Assembly: GCF_900176395.1 (NCBI RefSeq)
Contig: NZ_FWXL01000002.1
Coordinates: 434,001 to 498,000, forward strand
Direction: 5' to 3'
Source of the DNA: Novosphingobium sp. B1
Lineage (GTDB): Bacteria > Pseudomonadota > Alphaproteobacteria > Sphingomonadales > Sphingomonadaceae
DNA: 64,000 nucleotides
Position 1 is the stretch's first letter; each line of letters begins with the position of its first letter. A program made the position numbers and the translations under genes. Below are positions 9,396-19,492 of this stretch, in pieces. The notes beneath the pieces are model-generated. The model saw only the letters and a list, made by a program, of their open reading frames with translations, ran no database searches and was not told where the DNA came from.

Positions 9396-10096
9396 GGTTG
9401 CGCCTGATCCTTGCACCGCTGCTTGCGGCGATTGCCGGGCCAGCGTTGGCCGATGTGCCGGTGCCCGATTACGGGCAGGCGCAGTACTGGAGCACGGTGG
9501 ACAGCCTGCCGCAGGGCATGGCGACGCCGAAGGGCTTGCGCGGCGTCGACGTGTTCTGGATCCACCCGACGACGACGCGTTCGCAGACAGATTTCAACCA
9601 CGATCCGCTTGATCCCGCAGTGATCAAGTGGACCGAGGAAAGCGCGGTGCAGCGGCAGGGAAGCGCATTTTCGGCATGCTGCCGGGTATTCGCCCCACGC
9701 TTTCGCGCCGCTACCACCAAGGCGCTGGCTGACCCGGCCAATCGCGACAAGGCCTTTGCGCTGGCCTATTCCGACATCGAGCGTGCGTTCGACTGGTACA
9801 TGGCCCACGAGAACAAGGGCCGCCCCTTCATCATCGCCGGGCACAGCCAGGGCGGGGCGCACACGACCTCGCTGCTGGAAAAGCGGATCAAGGGCACCAG
9901 GCTGCAGGGCCGCATGGTGGCTGGTTATGTCATCGGCATCAACCTGATGGAGGGTGACCTTTCCCCTCGGCTTGCGGGCATTCCGTTTTGCAATACGCCT
10001 ATCCCAGCCCCTACATCGCCGCGGCGGCGATTTGCGCGCTGTTCTTTCTCGCCTCGACCGCGTTCAGCGTCTATTCCGTGCCATACCTCGCCATAG
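9392..10096 (+). pseudogene. DUF3089 family protein, 3' end lost at a junction near 9985-10000
   Basis: Starts at ATG 9392, overlapping the preceding stop by 4 bases. A signal peptide (residues 1-19, LAPLLAAIAGPALA) is followed by DUF3089 sequence: DVFWIHPTTT, then FSACCRVFAPRFRAAT, AFDWYMAHENKGRPFIIAGHSQGG (nucleophile Ser in GHSQGG), and AGYVIGINL up to GIPFCNTP. Right there, where family members continue for well over 100 residues, the frame degenerates to a Pro/Arg/Ser-rich tail of about 30 residues and stops at 10096. The DNA from that point encodes a transporter in another frame. The serine hydrolase would lack the rest of its domain, so it is probably inactive. A deletion or an assembly artefact would both explain this. 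Confidence 0.75.
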
Positions 10097-11049
10097 CGGC
10101 CGAGCTTTCGAGCGATCCGCACCAGCGCAACCGCATCATGGTGTTGCGCATGTTCTTTGCGACTCTGGGCGTGCTGGTCGGAGTGGGCCTTGCGCAGCCG
10201 ACAATCGCGCATTTCGGGGGTGGGGCGGCAGGCTGGCGGGCAATGAGCTGGATTTTCGGCGGCCTGCGCCTCATATCCATGCTTACCACGGCGAGTGCCC
10301 TGCGGCGCGTACCGCTGATCAACGCAGGTGCCGTGCCGGGCTCGTTGCTTGACCAGTTGCGCACCGTTGCGGCCAACAGGCCCTATCTCGTGCTTCTTGC
10401 CACAACCTTCGTTTCGAACACCGGGCAGGCGGCGAGCTACACGGTCATCGGTTTCGTGTTCCTCTATGCAGTGCAGGCGATCTGGCTGATCCCCGCGTTC
10501 ATCCTGCGCATGTCCGCTGCAAGCCTTGCCTCGCAACCGCTTTGGCTGTGGCTTCCCAGACGCATTGGCAAGCCGCATGCCTACGTTCTGGCTGCTGCAA
10601 TCTGGGCAGCGGTCACCATTACCTGGCTGTGGGTCGGCAAGGGGGGCACCGATGTCGCCACGCTGCCTGGCGGGCAACCGATAAACACCCAGCACTTGCT
10701 GATCCTGCTGCGTGCGGTGATCATCGGTGCATTCAATGGCGGCTTCATTCTTCTGGCGCTGTCGATGATGACAGACACGGTTGACTACCAGCGCCGGATG
10801 CAGGGCGTTGCCAATGAGGGCGTTTTCGCTGGGCTGTTCTCGGCTATGGAGAAGCTGGCTTTTGCGCTCGGGCCGGTCATCGCCGGTATCGTGATGAGCG
10901 CGTTCGGCTTCGTGTCCTCCACCGGTGGCGCCGCCGCGCAGAGCGACAGCGCAATCACGGGCATTGTCCTGCTGTATAGCGTGATCCCTGCCACCCTGCA
11001 GGTGATCGCGCTGCTGATCTTCAGCCGCTATCGCTTGCCCGAGTCCTGA
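9988..11049 (+). pseudogene. GPH-family sugar:cation symporter lacking its N-terminal part
   Basis: From about 9990 the frame encodes transporter sequence. It begins in the middle of an early membrane segment (AAAAICALFFLASTAFSVYS), continues with VPYLAIAAELSSDPHQRNRI, matching the cytoplasmic loop after TM4 of glycoside-pentoside-hexuronide symporters, and then shows further membrane helices to a natural C terminus. About 100 N-terminal residues, including the first helices, are missing. The only start at hand is a TTG at 9988 inside the junction with DUF3089, without a ribosome binding site. The 353 residues that remain compare with 450-480 for the family. The intact ancestor presumably imported arabinosides or xylosides released by the neighbouring hydrolases. 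The 3' end overlaps the convergent GH51 gene by 22 bases. Confidence 0.75.
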
Positions 11050-13109
11050 ACGATCGGGAATTCGTAGATCGCCGCCGACGTTGCCGGAATGTTCAGGTGC
11101 TTTCCCCGCAGCGCTGCGCGCGCCCTGGCAATAGTGACTTCGGTTGGTAGGCCGACCTTGTTGCGGGCGGACAGGCTCCGTGCCGACAGCGACCAGCTTT
11201 CGCCTTTCGGGGCTACCGCAGTTCCGGTCAGCGCAAGGTCGAGCGTCTGTTGCTCGAACGTCGCGTTGACGATCGCCAGCCGCAGGAACTTTCCGTCTGG
11301 TGTAAGGCCGGCGACAACATCGAGCGGGAAAGTCGGGCTTCCCGCTTCGACCTGCGGATGGGCATTGCCGACGCGGTACTTCATTTTCGGCTGCGGGCTT
11401 CCACCCTCGAGCGCCAGCGGCACGACGCCCTTGCCGAACTTCTCGCCATAGAGCTTGAATACCATGCCTGTTGCGTTCAACACGGCCGCGTGCGGCGTAA
11501 TGTCCATCGTGGACGCTCCAGTCGTGAAAGCGCCCATCTTCAGGAAGTCGCTGTGGCGCAGCATCTCGTTGAAGACCATGGCGTAGGCGAGTGAGGTTTT
11601 CAGCGTCGGCTCGCCAGCCATATAGGCGTATTCATCAATGGCGAGAAAGACGTCGGATTTTGCCAGCTGCGGATACTTGCCGCGATAGATCTCCCATTCG
11701 AGCGCATCCATGCGGACGTGGTTGGATGGTGAGCGGACGTATTCCATTAACTCGTCCGCCGGAGCAGCCTGTGGTCGCTCCTCGGCACGGTCATACCAAT
11801 GCTCCGTGATGCCGTCGAACGTGCCCCAGGCTTTGGCGAAGAAGCCGCCAGTCCAGTCGTGCTCGGTACTGAATTTGGACTGGATCGACTCGAGCGAAGA
11901 GTTCTCCTTCACGCCCTTTTCGTGAAGCTGATCGGGCATGCCACCTGATGCGATGAGCAGGATCGACGGATCACGCTGCTTCATCTTGCGGGCAAACTCT
12001 CGGTGCTTGATCAAATAGTAATCCAGCGAGGTCTTGCCGATCTGCCACCAGCCGAACGGCTCGTTGCCGATGTTCCACCATTTGACCCGGTAGGGTACGG
12101 GGTGACCATTGGCAGCGCGTTGCGACCCCCAGTAGGTCGAAGTGGAGCCGTTCAGATACTCCACCTGCTCGGCGGCAGAGTTTGCGTCGCCCAGTCCGGC
12201 GTTGACTGTGACATATGGCTCGACCTCCAGAAGCCGGCACAATTCCATCCATTCGTCCATGCCCAGATCGTTGGTCTGCATCGCCGCCCAGGCATGATCG
12301 AACATGGGTGGCCGCTTGTCGCGGTCGCCGAGGGCTTCATGCCAGTCCCAGTCGGACAGGAAATTGCCACCCGGCAGGCGCCACATGCCCGAATTGAGGG
12401 ACCGGGCCAGAGCGGTGGTATCGGCGCGCCAGCCGTTGATGTTGTCGGCTGGCATCAGTGACACCGCAGCCACGCGGAAGCGGCCGGTGCCAGTGCCGGT
12501 GATTTCGATCCGGGCGTCGGCACTGGGGCCTGCGGGTGTGAAAGAAAAGGCGGTGCGCGCCCAGTCACGGGTCGGGGCCGGGAGAGCGATGGACTGGCGT
12601 TCGTTGGGGCCGTCACCCCAAACCAGCGCGACCGAAACGGTGGCGCTCGCGTCGCCCGAAAGCCAAAGGCTCCCTGTGTATTTGCGTCCCTCCGCAAGCG
12701 CGATGCCCGACTGCATCAGTCCACGTGGTTGCGCACTCACCGCGACCGATGGACTCTGCTCTCCTGCAAGCGGCGTGTCCCGGTCCATGACAACGGCATC
12801 TCCACCCCCGATCGGGCGCCAGCGCCGCCATTCGGTCCCGGGGCGACCTTCTGCATTGGGAGGGGGCGGAACATCGCGTGCCGCGTCGACCACCGGGAAA
12901 TAGAATTTCCGATCGTCCAGCATTTCTGCCCACAATGTGCGGGTCATCAGGTTGCCAATCGGCTCGATGAACATGCCGTAAAGATAGGGGGAGACCGGGG
13001 CTGACCGCTTTGTTGCATCGATGCGGGCGATTACGGGCTTCGGCGCGGCATGGGCCGGCACGGCAAGCGGTGCCGCGCACAGGAGGGCGGCAGGCAGGGA
13101 GTGCTTCAT
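11028..13109 (-). CDS. Alpha-L-arabinofuranosidase, GH51
   Basis: 693 residues from ATG 13109 (ggag six bases upstream). Residues 1-21 are a signal peptide (LLCAAPLAVPAHA), so it acts in the periplasm or outside. The N-terminal SPYLYGMFIEPIGNL is diagnostic of GH51. A carbohydrate-binding-like insert (residues ~100-220, YTGSLWLSGDASATVSVALV) follows, then the TIM barrel with WRLPGGNFLSDWDW, the acid/base Glu350 in WWNIGNEPFGWW and the nucleophile Glu493 in LAIDEYAYM. A C-terminal beta domain closes the protein. The enzyme releases terminal L-arabinofuranose from arabinoxylan or arabinan. It is followed on the same strand by nothing else; the TonB receptor remnant lies 127 bp upstream of it in the same direction and would have been its operon partner. 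Confidence 0.92.
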   Translation of the reverse strand: MKHSLPAALLCAAPLAVPAHAAPKPVIARIDATKRSAPVSPYLYGMFIEPIGNLMTRTLWAEMLDDRKFYFPVVDAARDVPPPPNAEGRPGTEWRRWRPIGGGDAVVMDRDTPLAGEQSPSVAVSAQPRGLMQSGIALAEGRKYTGSLWLSGDASATVSVALVWGDGPNERQSIALPAPTRDWARTAFSFTPAGPSADARIEITGTGTGRFRVAAVSLMPADNINGWRADTTALARSLNSGMWRLPGGNFLSDWDWHEALGDRDKRPPMFDHAWAAMQTNDLGMDEWMELCRLLEVEPYVTVNAGLGDANSAAEQVEYLNGSTSTYWGSQRAANGHPVPYRVKWWNIGNEPFGWWQIGKTSLDYYLIKHREFARKMKQRDPSILLIASGGMPDQLHEKGVKENSSLESIQSKFSTEHDWTGGFFAKAWGTFDGITEHWYDRAEERPQAAPADELMEYVRSPSNHVRMDALEWEIYRGKYPQLAKSDVFLAIDEYAYMAGEPTLKTSLAYAMVFNEMLRHSDFLKMGAFTTGASTMDITPHAAVLNATGMVFKLYGEKFGKGVVPLALEGGSPQPKMKYRVGNAHPQVEAGSPTFPLDVVAGLTPDGKFLRLAIVNATFEQQTLDLALTGTAVAPKGESWSLSARSLSARNKVGLPTEVTIARARAALRGKHLNIPATSAAIYEFPIVQDSGKR

Positions 13110-13236
13110 GGCGGGCTCCGCAGGAACTCGGGGGATACAGGGGGGCCGGGCCATGCTGCTCCGGGAGAGGTGGAACGGCATGGCCCGGACGATTGCGCGA
13201 TGGTGGTTGTGGTGGGCCGCCGCGCAAGGGATGGGA

Positions 13237-16193
13237 TCAGAAGCGGAAGCGGACGCCTGCGCGATAGATCCGGCCAAGCCCGTCATAGAGCGCGGGGTTG
13301 GAGAAGATGTTCGTTCGCGCGGGAGCGTTGTCGAACACGTTGTCGACCTTGGCGTAGGCGACGATTTCCTTGGTGATGTTTACGCTGCCGCCGATGTCGA
13401 GGTAGAATGCACCGGGCAGGAAGTTCTGGTCGATCGTCGGCCGCTGCGAAGTGGAGGCCGGGCAATTTCCGGCTGAGCATACCACGTATTGGTTGCCGAT
13501 CACGCCATCGCTGAACCAGCGCTCCTGCACCAGCAGCGAGAACTTGTCGTTCTCGTAGCTCTGGATCAGCAGGAACTTCCAGTCGGGCGTTGCGCCGTTG
13601 TTGTTGCCTGCCGTGTCCACCGGCAGCGTGCCTGGAAGGCCGGTGTCGGTGATGAACTTGATCACGTGAGTGGCGAGCCCACGCAAGGTCAGGCTCCCCG
13701 GCAGGCCAAGCGGCTGCTGCCAGCGGTACGAGGCCTCGATGTCGAACCCGCTGGTGTTGATCGAAGCCAGGTTGAACGCCTGCACGTTGATGAAGTTCGG
13801 CCCGTTGGTGTTGCTCAGGTTGAATGCGCTGCAGGTGGAATTGAGCACCTTCTGGAAGCAGAGCTGGACGATGTCATTGGCACCAAGGCTCGAGATCACG
13901 TCCTTGATCTTGATCTGGTACCAGTCGAACGAGACGTTGAGGCCGGGCAGCCACGACGGGTTGGCCAGCGCAATACCTGCGGTGTTGTTGCGGGCAAATT
14001 CTGGCGTCAGCGCCGTGTTGCCGATGGTGTGTTCTGGATCGCCAGCACGTTCGAGTTGGTGAACGGATCGAAGAAGTTGGGCAGCGTCGTGGTGACTGGT
14101 GCCGCAAACAGTTCCGACAGGTTGGGAGCGCGCACATCGCGTGACATCACGCCGCGGACGCGCAGGCCATCGACGGGCAGTTCCCAGGTGCCGCCCACCT
14201 TCCAGGCCCAGACCGTGCCAGAGGTGCTGTAGTCGGTCACGCGGCCAGCAGCGTTGACGTTGAGCTTGCCCGTGCTGTCGGAGTTGAGGATCGGCACGTC
14301 GACTTCAAGGTAGGCTTCCTTGACCGTGTAGGTGCCGTTGCCGTTCTTGTAGTTGCCGGCGTACCAGTTGTTGCCACCAGGTATCAGTAGCGGATCGGCC
14401 GGATAATCGCCGCCGGCAGGAGTGTTGGCAAAGCCCGCGCCATAAGGATCGGCAGTAACGCGATAATGTTCGCGGCGCCACTCACCACCGAAGGCGACCG
14501 AGAGCGGGCCAGCCCACAGCTCGACCGGAGAGCCCGAGAAGTTGATGCTGGCGACATCCTGGGTCTGGCGGGTGCGCTGGTAAGGCCCGGCTTCGGGCAT
14601 GATGTAGTTGCGCGCAGCCTCGGACGCCTTGTCGCCAAAGATGTTGAGCGGGACGCAGCCGTTGGCGCGGGCAACCGGGTTGCGGCAGACAATCACGCCA
14701 TTGTCCAGCACGGCATCCATCGCATTGTTGAAGCGGTTGCTCAGCAGGATGTTGTCGACGTCGATCCGCGTGTTGTTAACGCCATGCTCGTAATATGTGT
14801 CGTAAGTCCACTCGGTACCGCCGATTTCGGCGGCGCCCTTGGCACCGATCACTGCGCGCACCTGCTCACGGTCCGTGTGGACCTGCGTGTTGCCGAGCGA
14901 GGCATTGCTGGTGCCGAAGCGGAAGCTGGTGATGCCGGCATTTGTGCAGGCAGTGGCAATGCTGGCAGGCAGGTAGGGGTTCGAACACTGGATAGTAAGG
15001 CCGGGGCGGTTCTGGCCATTCACTGGCTGGTTCTGGGTCTTCACCCGCCCATAGTTGAACGTGGCATAGACCTCGCTGCCCGGTGTGAATTCGAAGCCGA
15101 TGCGGCCATAGCCGTTGTAGCGATCGATCCGTGACTTGAGCGAACGGCCCGCATCTACGTTGCCGGTCAGATCACCGCCCAGGCAGAAACCGGGGAAACA
15201 GCCCGTGATGGTGCCCGCAGCATTCTTGTCGGGCACGCCGTTCGAGCCGTACTGAAACTGAAACGGGTTGCCTGCTGCATCGAATGCGATGCCCTGGAGC
15301 GGGCCCGCCGTGATCAGGCCATACTTGGTGAACGTGGTCGACTGGGCGAAATCGCGCAGAAGGAATTGTGGCGAACCGTCGTTGAGGACGCCACGGTTGA
15401 TCAGCGTCGTCTGCTTGAACCAGTCGCGTCCGTTGGCAAGGCCGATGCCCCATTCTCCGCCGCCAACGCCGCCTTCGTGCGAATATTCGACATTGCCGAT
15501 CACGCGCAGGCGATCTTCGGCAAAGGCCGTGCCGAATGCGAGTTGGGCGACAGCCTGTTCGTCATCCCCATAATTGGTGATGCCGCCCTGGATGTTGCCC
15601 TTGATCCCCTTGAAGCGGGTATCGGTGACGAAGTTGACGACACCGCCTACCGCGTCCGAGCCGTAGGATGCAGATGCGCCCCCGTTCACCACGTCAACCC
15701 GCTGGGTCAGGAGCTGCGGAAACAGGCTGATGTCCGGCACGCCGGTGACATTCGCGCCGACGACGCGCTGGCCATCGAGAAGTGTCAGCGTGCGGATCGT
15801 GCCCACGCCGCGCAGCGAGAACGAGCTGAGGCCCTGTGCGCCGCTCGAAGTGCTGAAGGTGTTGACCTGCGTACCGCTCGACCCCTGCAGCGAGGGAAGC
15901 TGCGAGATCGTGGTGAAGATGTTGGGCTGCGCGTTGGCGGCGATCTGTTCGCTGCCGATTACCGTGGTCGGCGTTGGCGCGGTGAAGCCACTCGTGTTGA
16001 TGCGCGATCCGGTAACAATGATTTCAGCCGCACTCGGGCGCTCGTCAGGCTCGGCTGCACTGTCTGCGGCCACGGATGGATTGGCCGCATCCTGCGCCTG
16101 CGCCGCGATTGGCATCAGTCCGGCAAGCGCTACGACCCCGAGCGATGCGCCTTGCAGCAACAGGCGACGGCAATCCAGCAAGTTCAACAACAT
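13237..16193 (-). pseudogene. TonB-dependent receptor disrupted by a frameshift near 14,030
   Basis: The 5' part (16193 down to about 14030) encodes a signal peptide (ASLGVVALAGLMPIAAQAQ), a TonB-box region SAAEIIVTGSRINTSGF, a plug with GVGTIRTLTLLDGQRVVGAN and a large part of the barrel to ELFAAPVTTTLPNFF. It then runs into a premature stop at 14007. The missing barrel continues in another frame: TIGNTALTPEFARN and WLPGLNVSFDWYQIKIKD, through to the true C terminus YRAGVRFRF at 13237. Restoring one base near 14030 rejoins the frames, so a single-base deletion is the simplest explanation. Start ATG 16193 follows ggaggag; a longer in-frame start at 16208 exists. Intact relatives (about 980 residues) import oligosaccharides. 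The receptor is divergent from the MFS/GH43 operon. Confidence 0.85.
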
Positions 16194-16546
16194 CCCACTC
16201 CTCCACATAAATTTCGTTAGAGCTGCATCGGTCTGCGCAGCGTTTTAACTGACAAGTCGAATCAGGGAGGGGCGGCGCTGATACGGCGCGATCCATCAAA
16301 CCACTGCCTTGCGAACCTCTCGGCGCGACTCGGCGGTCTGACAACACCTCTCCAATCGTCGACTTTCCGGGGATTTACTAAGCCACTTTCCCCAAGTAGT
16401 GGTAACGTTAACTCATTTTCGTCTACGTTGCGATTCCATGCTTGTCAATAGTCTGACAAATTGGCAATGCGATGGGCGGGTCAGGGTGGGCCGAGCAGGT
16501 CACACCGTGCGATCCGGCAAAAGGCCGAGGTTTGGGAGATAATTGG
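16194..16546. promoter_or_regulatory. Divergent control region between TonB receptor and MFS/GH43 operon
   Basis: 353 bp without a gene. It must carry the promoters of both divergent units. Its AT-richer centre (16370-16465) includes the element ggtaacgttaac at 16401-16412, a partial palindrome centred on CG that resembles LacI-family operators. I see no other structured element. Confidence 0.5.
16401..16412. promoter_or_regulatory. Candidate LacI-family operator (TonB receptor/MFS side)
   Basis: ggtaacgttaac has a perfect 8-bp core TAACGTTA centred on CG and shares ACGTTAAC with the reverse complement of 19449-19456 upstream of the lacI gene. LacI-type operators are commonly CG-centred palindromes, and sharing between a regulator and its target promoter is expected. 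Two sites are too few for a consensus. Confidence 0.4.
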
Positions 16547-17794
16547 TTGCGCAGCTTGAAGGCTACCCGAATCCGTTGGACGATCATTGCTCTCTTCGTG
16601 GGCGCAATGGTGCTGAACTATCTGGCGCGCTCAGTGCTCGGCGTTGCTGCACCGGTCGTGCTGCAGGAGCAGGGCATCACCAGCCAGCAATACGGCTGGA
16701 TCACCGGCGCTTTCCAGGTTGGCATCATGCTCCAGCCGCTTGCCGGATATTTCCTCGATAGCGCGGGCCTTCGCATCGGTTTTGCGGTCTGCGCGGGCCT
16801 GTGGTCGCTGATCACGATGGCGCATGTCTTCGCCTCAGGCTGGCTCAGCTTCGCCGCACTACGCGGCCTTCTCGGCCTTGCCGAAGGCTCGGCCCAGCCC
16901 GCTGGTCAGAAGCTTGTCGCCACGTGGTTCCCGGCGCGCGAGCGTGGCACGGCAGGCGGCATCTACAACATCGGGGCCTCCTTCGGCGCTGTCTTCGCGC
17001 CGCCACTCGTGGCTTGGGCAGTGCTTGCCTATTCGTGGCGCGCGGCTTTTGTCGTCGCTGGCGGGCTGGGACTGGTCTGGGTCGTGCTGTGGCTACTCTG
17101 GTATGAAAGCCCCGCCCGGCATCGCCGCATCGGCGAGGATGAGCGTGCCCTGATTGCCTCGGGGCAGGAGGCGCACCTCGCCGCAAGCGAGCAGCGCGCC
17201 TCGATCGCTGCCATCCTGCGGCGCCGAAACCTTTGGGGCATCGCTCTGCCTCGCCTTCTGGCCGACCCGGTCTGGGGCATGCTGTCGTTCTGGATGCCGC
17301 TATACCTCGCGCGGGTCCATCACTTCGACCTGACACAGATCGCGATATTCGCGTGGCTGCCGTTTCTTGCAGCAGACCTTGGCTGCTTGTTCGGTCCCGC
17401 GGTTGCTTCCGCGCTCAACCGGCGCGGCGTCAACCTGATCGATGCACGTCGCATGGCCTTCACGCTTGGCGCAGTGATGATGACGGGCATGGCCTTGGTC
17501 GGAATGGTCAGCAGCCCTTACGTCGCGATAGCGCTGCTTTGTCTCGGCGGATTCGCTCACCAGACGCTGTCTGTCACTGTCATCACCATGGCATCGGACC
17601 TGTTCCGCCGCAACGAAGTGGCAACTGCCGCAAGTCTCGCAGGCCTCGCTGCCAACCTCGGCGTCCTGCTCTTCTCGCTCCTGCTGGGCGGGCTGGTTGA
17701 TCGCGTTGGTTATGAACCCTTCTTCATCGTTCTGGGTCTGCTCGACCTGATCGGTGCAGCCCTTCTCTGGACCTTGGTGCGAAAGCCCGCATGA
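16547..17794 (+). CDS. MFS transporter, anion:cation symporter (hexuronate/ExuT-like) type
   Basis: 415 residues from TTG 16547, which sits 7 bases behind gggaga and gives the usual short N terminus before the first helix (RIRWTIIALFVGAMVLNYLA). An ATG at 16472 is in frame but adds 25 residues without family resemblance. About 12 membrane helices are visible, with the loop signature GLAEGSAQPAGQKLVATWFP followed by ARERGTAGGIYNIGASFGA, characteristic of the ACS family that includes ExuT and related sugar-acid carriers. It sits in the inner membrane and probably imports a sugar or sugar acid freed by the neighbouring glycosidases. Its stop overlaps the GH43 start in ATGA, so the two genes are translationally coupled. 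Confidence 0.85.
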   Translation: MRSLKATRIRWTIIALFVGAMVLNYLARSVLGVAAPVVLQEQGITSQQYGWITGAFQVGIMLQPLAGYFLDSAGLRIGFAVCAGLWSLITMAHVFASGWLSFAALRGLLGLAEGSAQPAGQKLVATWFPARERGTAGGIYNIGASFGAVFAPPLVAWAVLAYSWRAAFVVAGGLGLVWVVLWLLWYESPARHRRIGEDERALIASGQEAHLAASEQRASIAAILRRRNLWGIALPRLLADPVWGMLSFWMPLYLARVHHFDLTQIAIFAWLPFLAADLGCLFGPAVASALNRRGVNLIDARRMAFTLGAVMMTGMALVGMVSSPYVAIALLCLGGFAHQTLSVTVITMASDLFRRNEVATAASLAGLAANLGVLLFSLLLGGLVDRVGYEPFFIVLGLLDLIGAALLWTLVRKPA

Positions 17795-19407
17795 CCCATT
17801 TTGCCAATCCTGTTCTTCGTGGCTTCAACCCCGATCCTTCGATCGTGCGTGTGGGCGACGACTTCTATATCGCCACTTCGACGTTCGAGTGGTTTCCCGG
17901 AGTGCAGATCCACCACAGCCGCGATCTCGTGCATTGGCGTACGATTGCACGTCCACTTCGGCGCGCCAGCCAGTTGGACATGCGCGGCGATCCGGATTCC
18001 TGCGGGGTCTGGGCGCCGGATCTCACTTACGCCCACGGAAAATTCTGGCTGATGTTCACCGACGTCAAGCGTTACGGCCAGACCACCGTGAACGGCGCCA
18101 CCGGGGCATCCTTGCGCGATTTTCACAACTATCTCGTGACGGCAGACAGCGTCGATGGTGAGTGGTCGGATCCGGTCCATCTCAACAGTAGCGGCTTTGA
18201 TCCCTCGCTGTTCCATGATGACGATGGCCGGACATGGCTGGTGAACATGATGTGGGACCACCGCCCGGGCAGCAGCCGTTTTGGCGGCATCGTGCTTCAG
18301 GAGCTCGATCGAGCGACCAAGCGGCTTGTCGGCAATCGCCACCTTGTCTTCGCCGGTACCGAGCGCGGCTTTACTGAGGCGCCGCACATCTACAAGCGGG
18401 ATGGCTGGTATCACCTCATGGTGGCAGAAGGTGGCACCGGCTGGGAGCATGCTGTGGTGATGGCGCGTTCGCGTGACCTGCTCGGGCCATACGATGTGCA
18501 TCCCGACGGCGCGGTACTGACTGCTGCAGGGACGCGCGACGGTGCGTTGACCCGCGCCGGGCACGGCGATCTTGTCGACCTGCCCGATGGCAGCACATGG
18601 ATTGCCTACCTCTGCGGCCGACCTCTGCCGCGGCAGGAGCGCTGTGTCCTAGGGCGCGAGACGGCGATCCAGCGGATGGTCTGGTGCGAGGACGGCTGGT
18701 TGCGGACGCTTGCCGGCGATGCAGCGCCAGAACCCACCCCCGCCTTGCCGAACCTGCCCGCCGCGCCCGATATTGCAGATCCGGCCTGGGACGGCGCTTT
18801 CCAGGAAGGCAATTTGCCGTTGCCGTTGCAATGGTTGCGTTCCCCGGTGCCCGAGCGGCTCTTCAGCCTCTCTGCCCGTCCAGGCTGGCTGCGCCTCTAC
18901 GGCCGCGAAACTGTCGGCAGCTTCTTCGAGCAAGCGCTCGTTGCGCGCCGGCAGGAGCATTTCGTCTTTACCGCAAGCACGCTTGTGGCGTTTGACCCGC
19001 AGGACTTCCAGCAATCCGCCGGGCTCATTTGCTATTACAACAGCACAAAGTTCCACTACCTCAACCTCACGATGGAAGGTGATCGCCGGCAACTGCAAGT
19101 GCTGTCGGCCGTGCCGGGCGAGGAAACCGTCGCATTCGTCGTGGCCGATGCACTACCCGAAGGGGAGATCGAGCTGCGTGTCGATGTTAGCGGGGCCGAA
19201 CTGCGCTTCAGCTGGCGTTGCGGCGAGACTGACTGGAGCGAATGGCCCGTAGTCCTCGACGCGAGCGCGCTGTCCGATGAAGTTTCGCTGCCCGGATTGC
19301 CCAACTTTACCGGCACTTTCGTTGGCGTGGCCGCGCAGGACTTGTCCGGGGACGGCGCTCATGCAGATTTTCGCTTCTTCCGTTACGAGGGACTCGCATC
19401 GGACTGA
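17791..19407 (+). CDS. Glycoside hydrolase GH43 (beta-xylosidase / arabinofuranosidase)
   Basis: 538 residues, with no signal peptide, so probably cytoplasmic. The five-bladed propeller is visible: GFNPDPSIVRVGDDFYIATS gives the catalytic base Asp15, SGFDPSLFHDDDG the pKa-modulating Asp137, and RGFTEAPHIYKRDGWYHL the acid Glu196. A C-terminal beta-sandwich from about residue 330 (AGLICYYNSTKFHYLNLTM) is typical of XynB-like GH43 enzymes. These inverting enzymes release xylose from xylo-oligosaccharides or arabinose side chains. With the coupled upstream transporter the scheme is uptake followed by intracellular hydrolysis. The lacI gene begins 85 bp after its stop. Confidence 0.92.
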   Translation: MTHFANPVLRGFNPDPSIVRVGDDFYIATSTFEWFPGVQIHHSRDLVHWRTIARPLRRASQLDMRGDPDSCGVWAPDLTYAHGKFWLMFTDVKRYGQTTVNGATGASLRDFHNYLVTADSVDGEWSDPVHLNSSGFDPSLFHDDDGRTWLVNMMWDHRPGSSRFGGIVLQELDRATKRLVGNRHLVFAGTERGFTEAPHIYKRDGWYHLMVAEGGTGWEHAVVMARSRDLLGPYDVHPDGAVLTAAGTRDGALTRAGHGDLVDLPDGSTWIAYLCGRPLPRQERCVLGRETAIQRMVWCEDGWLRTLAGDAAPEPTPALPNLPAAPDIADPAWDGAFQEGNLPLPLQWLRSPVPERLFSLSARPGWLRLYGRETVGSFFEQALVARRQEHFVFTASTLVAFDPQDFQQSAGLICYYNSTKFHYLNLTMEGDRRQLQVLSAVPGEETVAFVVADALPEGEIELRVDVSGAELRFSWRCGETDWSEWPVVLDASALSDEVSLPGLPNFTGTFVGVAAQDLSGDGAHADFRFFRYEGLASD

Positions 19408-19448
19408 CCGCCGCGAGATTTTGCCAAGTGCATCCTGCCCAAACGTAT

Positions 19449-19456
19449 GTTAACGT
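19449..19456. promoter_or_regulatory. Candidate LacI-family operator (autoregulatory)
   Basis: gttaacgt lies 37 bp before the lacI start codon within tgttaacgtaaaaca. It is the reverse complement of the 8-mer in the TonB receptor/MFS control region (16405-16412), which makes it a candidate site for the regulator encoded immediately downstream. Confidence 0.35.
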
Positions 19457-19492
19457 AAAACACAGTGCCAGCAGGGATAAGTCTGATTTAAT

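Noticed and set aside
14466..15134. Plus-strand open frames opposite the frameshifted TonB receptor
   Set aside because: No domain features; they mirror the codon bias of the receptor on the other strand.
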